A stretch of DNA of 64,000 nt, taken from Isoetes taiwanensis (Eukaryota > Streptophyta > Lycopodiopsida > Isoetales > Isoetaceae). Below are positions 57,446-64,000 of the stretch, in pieces. The notes under the pieces were generated by a model. It saw only the letters and a list, made by a program, of their open reading frames with translations, was not told the origin of the DNA and ran no database searches. The stretch lies in contig JAJEKV010000006.1 of assembly GCA_021234155.1 (NCBI GenBank), forward strand, positions 22,851,653 to 22,915,652, in the 5' to 3' direction. Every line of letters begins with the position of its first letter. Position 1 is the stretch's first letter. The translations under genes and the position numbers were made by a program.

Positions 57446-57659
57446 TGTGAAGTTCCAGAATGGTGAAGAATAGGTAGATGAGATTGAATAACGTGTATGA
57501 GCCAAACATGGCATACAAAAGATATATAGACACACCTTTACACCTAAGGACACGACTCCTCATCTTACTGGGATTGCCACCTCAGCGTGGTCACATGGCT
57601 CGCGCCATGTCATCAATCCTTGATCTATATGATCATTAATATTATATTCTAATATTATT

Positions 57660-58725
57660 TTGTAAAACGGGTTGACTGGCCTGCACAGCTGTGACAGTTC
57701 CTTTTTGGAAATTATAATATAATATAATATGGTTTCACACATTCTTTTTGTCTTTTAATTTTTGTCTGTTCATATCATCCGTTTATGCAATGTTGTTTTC
57801 CGAAATAGGTCTTCAAACAGTTTATGGAATGATGTTTCCAAAATAGGTTGATTATGTCTTGACATTGTGTCCTTAAAAAACTGTGTGGTAACAGCTACTG
57901 TTGTTTTGGAAGCATTTTATTTTGCTTCTATAAAGGCTGCAAAAATGCAAAATCGAGCAATGACATCATGCACAAGACCTTTTTTTTTGGCTTAAGGCTA
58001 AGTAACTAATAGCCAATAAAGATTGCATGCAAAGTAAAGTAAGGTAAAGTAAAGATCACAATTTGTACAAGTATGAGCAAAATATAAAAAAAATCTATGA
58101 TAAAAAACACAAGTTTGATCACAGCAGTATTTTAAGCTGAACTTCATGACTGCAGTATTTTAAGCTGAACTATACTATTTAAGATTAATAGTCCACCACA
58201 GATTCCAGCTCTTTAGCTTTGCATGTGGACTTTCATAAGGAAGAGAGCAACCAAAACTAGACTTGACATGTAGGAAATGCAAGGCTATGCAGAAAATTAT
58301 TTAAGCCACTATAGCTGAGCATAGTAGTGCTTCTTATATCATTATGCATTACAAGATGTTATATGCCTAAGATTTCAAACTGTTTCTTGCTGAAATATGA
58401 GTGATGCTACCACAACAGCTTAAAACAAGCCATTCGAGCTAAATGCTCATGCTCTAAGTAGGGGAATAAAAACTTAAAAAATGTTGCAGGGTGCAAATAT
58501 CATGCTCCAGAATTATACAAAGCAGAAGCTTTATCATGATACATCACTCTTAAAGTAGAAAGCACCTCTGTTAAACTGTTGAAATGATAGTTTTAATAAA
58601 AAATGATCATTGACAAAATATTTTCCATTGTTGCAAGTATCTATCTTAACCTTTTGCATTCCCTAGAACTTTTGCTTTTCTTTGTCCTCTACAAAACAAC
58701 AAAATAGAAGAGATAGTTAGTAGCA
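57660..58725. other. No gene seen (right flank of the array)
   Basis: This is the original sequence to the right of the retrotransposon insertion point (continuing 'ttgtaaaacgggttgac'). It is AT-rich with no coding region. A short direct repeat 'gtattttaagctgaact' occurs at about 58127 and 58153. Confidence 0.5.
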
Positions 58726-58727
58726 GA

Positions 58728-59450
58728 ATGCAGATCGATCCGACGGATCGCGATTCTCGAGCCAGACGAGCATGCAAGAGTTGCATGCGTTGCCTGCATG
58801 CATTGCATGCATTTCGGGCCTCTCATCCGGTTAGGGGATCGCTATTTCTTCCTCGCATTAAGCCTTCTTCTCATCGGCTTTCTCTTAAGCCCGGCGGTGT
58901 TTCAGGTTATGTTCTATGCTCTCATGCAGAGGAGGGGCTTCCTCTTGCATGGGTTGACCTTTCGTGGCATTTCCTATCATTCTTGTTTCTCTTGACTGAC
59001 CTTTCTGGCGTATCCCTTCTGGCGTTTCTTATCGTTCTCCGGTTCTCTTCTACCTTGGCTGCGTTGACCTTTCTGGCGCATCCCTTCTGGCGTTTCCTAT
59101 CTTTCTCATTATCTCTTCCTATCCTTCGTCTCGCTTCTACCTCGGCATTCCTCCACTATGGGGCAATTCTTGAGCCTTCATCTCGGATCGGCGGGAAGTT
59201 CTCTTCTTTTCGTTGTTGTGTCATCGCGGTGCGGCTTTCGAGAATCGCGATCGATCCGACCGGATCGCGATTCTCGAGCGAGCGAGGCGAGCATGCAAAA
59301 GTTACATCGTTACTGCATGCATTGCATGCATTTGAACCCTCTCATCCGGTTAGGGGCTTATTTCTTCACTGCATTAAGCTTGACTTCTCATGGTAGCTTT
59401 CTCTTAGCCCGTGATGTTTTGAGGTTATGTTCTATGCTCTCCCTCCCTCC
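58728..59450. repeat. GC-rich direct repeats of about 200 bp
   Basis: The segment 58731-58930 ('gatcgcgattctcgagc', 'gcatgcattgcatgcattt', 'ctctcatccggttagggg', 'ttatgttctatgctctc') recurs diverged at about 59247-59445. Between them 'ttctggcgtatcccttctgg' repeats about every 71 bp (58996, 59067). The open frame at 58728-59396 (222 codons) spans these repeats and has no known domain; it is more likely repeat-derived than a gene. Confidence 0.65.
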
Positions 59451-59738
59451 CTCCCTTAAGTATTTTGTTTATATATGTTGTTAAGCGTGTACGGCGCTTG
59501 AATCAACCCCCTCGCTTTTTTAGGGTTTTGTTCTTCTCTATTGTGTTTTGTGGTCTTATGCGGTATGCAGGCGTTGCCGCGGCGTTGGTTTCTTTTGGAG
59601 CGTGGGTTTTTGGGAAGTTTAGCGGCGGCGTTGTCTAAGCCAACGCCTGGGGCTTATCGCTAGGGTTTTTCCTCGAAACCCGAAAGGGCGGTTTTTTAAT
59701 CGGCGATAAGCCCTAGGCGGTACATTAGCCAAACATCT
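59451..59738. other. Stem-loop region, possible non-LTR element end
   Basis: 'ggcttatcgc' (about 59651-59660) pairs exactly with 'gcgataagcc' (about 59703-59712). Between them lie 'cctcgaaacccgaaagggcg' and a T-run, a motif also seen near 7455-7497. It may be the 3' end of a dispersed element; no attached coding region was identified. Confidence 0.35.
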
Positions 59739-61390
59739 ATGATATATTTTTGTATTTTGGGGTCCAGGTGTTATGACTGGATATTCCCTGTATTTTTTGT
59801 TTTTTGGGTAGCTTGCGATATGCAGCTACCCACTCTCTACCATTGTAATTACACTGCTGGGATGAATAGAAAAGCCCCATCCATCGGGCGTTGTTGTGTC
59901 ATGCGAGTCGCAGCTCGAGAATTCAACCATTTGAAGACATCTAAATTAAGGTTAACCTACCATTATTCTGTTCACGCACAAACTTATTCAACTATACTCT
60001 ATCATTATCATGGTGGTAAATGTTTTTGGCAGGTTCACATCTTAAAGATGCAAGGGATATGATAGATTCGAGGTCTATGAGTTGATTATCGGTCAGATCG
60101 TAAGTAAACCACGTGGACTTGCCATCCTTGCTGCAATGTTTTCTGTAATATGCAAGATTTAATTGAACTTCAAAGGACGGGCTCTCCATGCATTGCCAGA
60201 CTTCCTCCTCATGCTAAGATCAGACCTTTTGAATTGCCACATATTTGTTCTTTTTTCTTGCTGAAGCTTGTCTAGTTTGTGGTGCCACCATGGCAGTACA
60301 CTGCACAATCTGTTCCAATGCCGAGTAGAGTTTGTGCATCAACATTATTTTCTTCAATAGAATATACTATAGTCTTCACCCTCGTCAACATGTAGCAACT
60401 CTATGAGCAACACAACAAAATGGTATGACAATTGCACATCTATAAAGCTTTCCTGACTAATGAAGTTCTTACTCAACGAATGGGTGCTGTGGTGCTTCAA
60501 CCATAGCCTTCAAAGCCTGTTATGCATGAAGAATATGGAATCATTGCCAACCTTCTAAAATTTTAAAGAGGTGAGGCATCTATGGGAACCTGGAAAGGAT
60601 AGAGCCGAGAACGAGGCGGTGATGGCGTCTAGGGCACAAAAACTTCCTTAGGGCCGGTGCCAGGAGGCCCGACCCTATTGTTCTTGCAAATCCCTTCTAA
60701 GTCGTTGCTGGATGAGCTCTGGACGGAGCTGGCATAGTTCAGGCAGTGGATAAGTAGTGGCGTATGGAGCCTATTATGGTCGTCATGCCTATTATGGTAA
60801 GTCCTGTTGGCCATTTTTCAGTCTTTGAGCTACTTTGTTGGTTTGTTTCTGGATATCGGGTCATTTTTACATTCAGCTTTGGTTTGAAGGCCGCTTCAGT
60901 GCGGTTATGACATGCACCCATTGTAGTATGTTAGCTGGATATGTTTTGTGATTGGGACCAGATGTTCCAGATCTCTAACCTGTAAGACAGTTTTGTTGCA
61001 TAGCTGCACAAGAAGGCTTATGAGTTATATGTTATTGGGACTAGCCATTTATCTAAATCCCTTACAACATCAGTGTTTCTTCTCTAAGTATATGCAGAGG
61101 GGGCCTACTTGATTTTCTATGGCTGGTTTGCAATCGTGTTTTTCTTTCTATCTTCTGAATTGTTTCAGGCTACTTTAGTGAAGTATATTAGCTAAAGATC
61201 TTGAGTAGCTATGGATTTATTGAGCCGGCATCTGTGGCTGGGCTTGAGATTGAGTTTGATGTGCTTATGCTGAGGTAACAAGTCGGGCAGTATTGCAAGA
61301 ACATCTTTTGGTGGGGATTTGTCTAGTTTGCTTTATTGTTTCAGATGAGGACTTAAGCTATTCTCGTGAGAGCAAAGAAGAGGTCGAGAG
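59739..61390. other. No gene seen
   Basis: Short frames on both strands without recognisable domains. The minus-strand frame 59992-60189 has regular-looking composition ('FEVQLNLAYYRKHCSKDG') but no family I can name. Confidence 0.4.
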
Positions 61391-61575
61391 GGTTCCAACC
61401 TAAGTACTTTGATATTTTGTTATGTGCTTGTCTTTATGTGTTCTACTGACTGATATAACTCTTTCTATCTGGCTCATTGAGGAGTTTTGTAATAAGGTTT
61501 TTGGACCACTTCTATTAACAAAATATAAAAATACCTTGCCTTCAAAAAAAATATATATATATATATATAAAAAAT
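61391..61575 (+). mobile_element. LINE-like 3' end with poly-A and (TA)n
   Basis: 'ttctattaacaaaatataaa' followed by 'ccttgccttcaaaaaaa' and about eleven AT/TA repeats (61549-61570) resembles the end of the LINE at 27040-27077 ('cgtaccttcaaaaaaa'). The coding part is not recognised, so this is a truncated or very old copy. Confidence 0.4.
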
Positions 61576-61599
61576 TAAAGATCAAAGCAAATTGAAAGT

Positions 61600-63272
61600 A
61601 GCAAACAATATTTCTACTCACCTAAAGAAGAAGGACACTGTTGCAACAGCCTTAACCCGAGCTCTTAAGTCCATAGTAGGTGACAAGAAGATGTCAATAT
61701 ATGATGCCACAACTTCCAAATAAACTTTTGTCCCCAAATTCCACATCAGTGGGCCTGCACAACTATTCCTGAGGTCGCCCAAGCATTGTTGAACTCTTCT
61801 TGAGGCAAGGCGTTATGCAGCCCTCCAGTTTTGCCTATCCTGGCACTTCACATCTCCAAGTTCTAGCCCATGCTTTCCTTGGCATAACTCAAACACATGG
61901 CATATATCATTTAGGGTCACTAGCTCGTTCCCTAAGTACAATCTTCTAGAGGCACTATCCATGGGATTAACAAGCTTCTTGCCATTAGGCACAAAATCTT
62001 GGTCATGCAGCCCATAAACATCCTATTCCTCGAGGCACTTAGTGGTCAACCGACCCATGGTACTTCAAATGTACTTTCTTTTGCTTCCTTGGATGTATAA
62101 TCCTCAAACATGCATGCTCTTCTCCTTGAGTCTCCGTCTGAGTTGTTGCCGATTAGAGGGCCAACAATCATTCTCAAGTGCACATTCCACAACTCTTGGA
62201 CTTGCTGCCACTGACATCTCACTTCTAGGTGATCAAATCTGTTACATGTAAGAATAATAGCAAGGACGAGCTTGGGCAGCTTCCTATGCAAGGAGTTCAC
62301 AATAAGAACTCTTGCATAGGGAGAAATGACATTCTTGTCGAAGGCCTTCATAATGATGTTGTAGCCCTCTTCATTGGAGTCAAAATGTACTATTGCAAGC
62401 ATGCCCTTCCTTCTTTCCACAAAAGCCAAGCAAGCAGTCATCTCTCGGAATCCAACGGACAACCCGCTTTATGATGGGCTCGTCCTCGGCCACAATTGCT
62501 GGAACTCCCCCCAAATCCAAGTGCATGCGTTGCATGTAGAGTGGATCTAAGCAAGATGCTTGAATGTTTCATCCCTAAGACCAACCTTGTAAAAGAAGCT
62601 TTCTCATGTGGAGCGCATAATGGACCTGCAAAATTAAGAGAGAAAATTGTGCATTCTTCTTCCTCCCCAGATCTTAATTGTTTTAAACAACGCCTTCGTG
62701 GTTTCCCTATATCTTCTTTTACGGCTAGGTCTGATTATGTTTTGAGCTATGTCCCTTAGAAAATTCCACAGAGGTAGCTTTCCACTAAATTTCCCTTGTC
62801 GATGTGCCTCCACTATGTCTTGGCAGAATCTGTTGACATCCTTCCTGTTCATCGACTCCTCCAAACTCCCTCTTAGCGGCCTTTCTTTCATAGACAATGC
62901 AGTAACTCTCATTTTGGAAAACATTAATTCTTTATGTAACTTTCTTATCTCATAAACTGCAGACCTAGCCATTTTCTTTATCTCAATTGTATTTAGATAA
63001 TCTGATCTAATACATAACTTAGTAGTTCTAGATCCCCTCGCTACCTTATCATTTGTCTGTCTATGCACCCTCATGTAAAAAGCCATCTCCTTCGAAATAG
63101 CAACACACGAAGAATATTGATAATTCACAAAGGGTTCACCAATAAGGCTGACCCTCTTGCATTTCTTATGCCTAAACGAGCCGCTAATCTGTATTACATC
63201 TTGCCCAACCACAAATGTATGCTGCAATGTAGGTTCACAATACCAATGTGTCCCAATTTTCAGTTCATGCAA
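61600..63272 (-). pseudogene. Decayed gene of an unidentified, transposase-like family
   Basis: Coding sense runs along the minus strand in several frames. 63272-62634 (212 codons) includes 'YEIRKLHKELMFSKMRVTAL', 'KLPLWNFLRDIAQNIIRPSR' and 'FKTIKIWGGRRMHNFLSLNF'. 62462-62046 has 'YNIIMKAFDKNVISPYARVL' and 'MIVGPLIGNNSDGDSRRRAC'. About 62030-61620 has 'VYGLHDQDFVPNGKKLVNPM', 'CQDRQNWRAA' and 'VASYIDIFLSPTMDLRARVK'. At least three frame changes or stops (near 62460, 62035, 61820) show it is broken or has introns I cannot place. The Asp-bearing 'SDGDSRRR' block suggests an RNase H-like transposase core, but this is inference. Confidence 0.45.
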
Positions 63273-64000
63273 AAAAGGGTCTTAGATCCTTCAGTTTATC
63301 TCCATACTTATATTTGTTCTGCCAAAAGCCCTAGCATAGTAGATCCAACAAGGATGTTTCTATTACCAAAAGATGACAATGAAACCTAAATACACAAACT
63401 TACAATACAAACCAGTTACAAAACCAGTAAGAGTACTCAGCAAATAAAATAGAGGGCACCTCTTGCAAAAAAAGAATGCAAATTTCCTTGACGCGGGTCT
63501 GCTTCAGCCTATTTCTTGGGCCTCCTACCTCTTGCTGCTTGGTCATTTGACTCCTTACCCATATTCATCACAACATGAACATGTCTCTTTGAGAGAGTAT
63601 GATCTCTCATATGGCACTTCTAGACTTGGGAAAGAGTTCAAGAAGCCTTTCACACATGGCACAAATCATACGAATGTCATCAAGTTTAGCATATCCACCA
63701 ATGGTATTCTCATAAAGCTTAAACACAGCATCAAGTCCTCTAGTTTCCTCTTGAAACTTTGCAATGGCAGCAGCTAATGTACTTTCAACTAGAGCTTGAT
63801 TCTCCTTGCAAATGTCCAACTCCTCCTCAACATTACCGGTTGATCCTCCTTCTCCACAATCTGCTCTCCCTTTTCGTGACGCTTGAGGTTACGTTTGTAA
63901 TTCTCGGCATGACTCTTAGAAGCATGATTTCATTAATTGGATAAAATAACGCAATTTTGAGAATTTTGAGCACACCTTATTTGCTCAAGCACGAATACTT
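63273..64000 (-). other. Possible upstream exon of the minus-strand gene
   Basis: The 70-codon minus-strand frame at 63607-63819 ('QALVESTLAAAIAKFQEETR', 'ICAMCERLLELFPKSR') is helical in appearance and sits upstream of the 63272-61600 gene on the same strand. It could be its N-terminal exon. No splice connection can be shown; the remainder of this stretch holds nothing recognisable. Confidence 0.3.

Larger units (their letters stand above)
54712..57659 (-). mobile_element. Complete small Copia-like LTR retrotransposon with TSD
   Basis: LTRs at 54717-54924 (208 bp) and 57446-57654 (209 bp) are flanked by a perfect 5-bp duplication TTATT (54712-54716, 57655-57659). On the minus strand: 5' LTR, primer site TGGTATCAGAGC, internal coding fragments, polypurine tract AAGTGGGAG, 3' LTR. 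The total of 2,938 bp is too short for a full pol, and I see no protease, integrase or RT motif, so it is non-autonomous. The LTR starts TATTAG rather than the usual TG and ends CTTCACA. The 55835-57445 part is missing from units 1-4. Confidence 0.88.

Noticed and set aside
33822-57659. CRISPR-like or integron-like interpretation of the repeats
   Set aside because: Repeat sizes, exon-intron structure and plant context exclude prokaryotic arrays; the tyrosine recombinase belongs to the eukaryotic Crypton/DUF3504 type.
1-64000. tRNA, rRNA or other RNA genes
   Set aside because: No cloverleaf with box A/B, rRNA core word or snRNA signature was recognised; the only tRNA-like words are retrotransposon primer sites.

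Overview
The window is nuclear DNA of a land plant. It carries a complete ten-exon plant-type non-phosphorylating glyceraldehyde-3-phosphate dehydrogenase gene (GAPN), an L1-type LINE, Copia-type LTR retrotransposons, a fragment of a plant PPR protein and long AT-rich gene-free stretches. A seed-free plant such as a fern would fit the repeat proteins near the right end, but that is a weak inference. Most of the window is mobile or repetitive DNA.

Layout. 1-13.4 kb: no intact gene; degenerate repeats, two fold-back (MITE-like) elements, a cluster built on a perfect 46-bp palindrome, a PPR relic and a patch that may be organelle-derived. 13.4-27.1 kb: a decayed L1-type LINE (ORF1 with zinc knuckle; ORF2 with endonuclease, reverse transcriptase and zinc finger; poly-A tail) split by a 5,461-bp Copia element on the minus strand with two 605-bp LTRs, and also carrying the 3' end of another LINE. 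27.1-27.6 kb: a further 5'-truncated LINE end. 27.6-31.1 kb: mostly featureless. 31.2-33.5 kb: the intact GAPN gene (496 codons), the only clearly functional host gene.

33.8-55.8 kb: a head-to-tail array of about 4.74-kb units, four complete and one partial. Each unit has a block P (a 91-codon ORF of unknown function with a promoter-like leader, then the 3' LTR and about 0.9 kb of a small Copia-like retrotransposon in antisense) and a block Q (six exons of a gene whose product matches the Crypton/DUF3504 class of tyrosine recombinases, 5'-truncated, plus a minisatellite). The last P block still holds the complete 2.9-kb retrotransposon with both LTRs and a perfect 5-bp target duplication (TTATT). 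The P-to-Q junction lies inside that retrotransposon, so the retrotransposon inserted before the array expanded. The retrotransposon supplies an in-frame ATG to the recombinase exons. Differences between units cluster at CAG/CTG sites, so many apparent frameshifts may be consensus errors at CHG-methylated positions rather than real decay.

57.7-64 kb: featureless DNA, a GC-rich direct repeat, a LINE-like tail, and a decayed minus-strand gene of an unidentified, transposase-like family. The most unusual content is the tandem array of Crypton-like recombinase gene segments in a plant, fused to a retrotransposon fragment.
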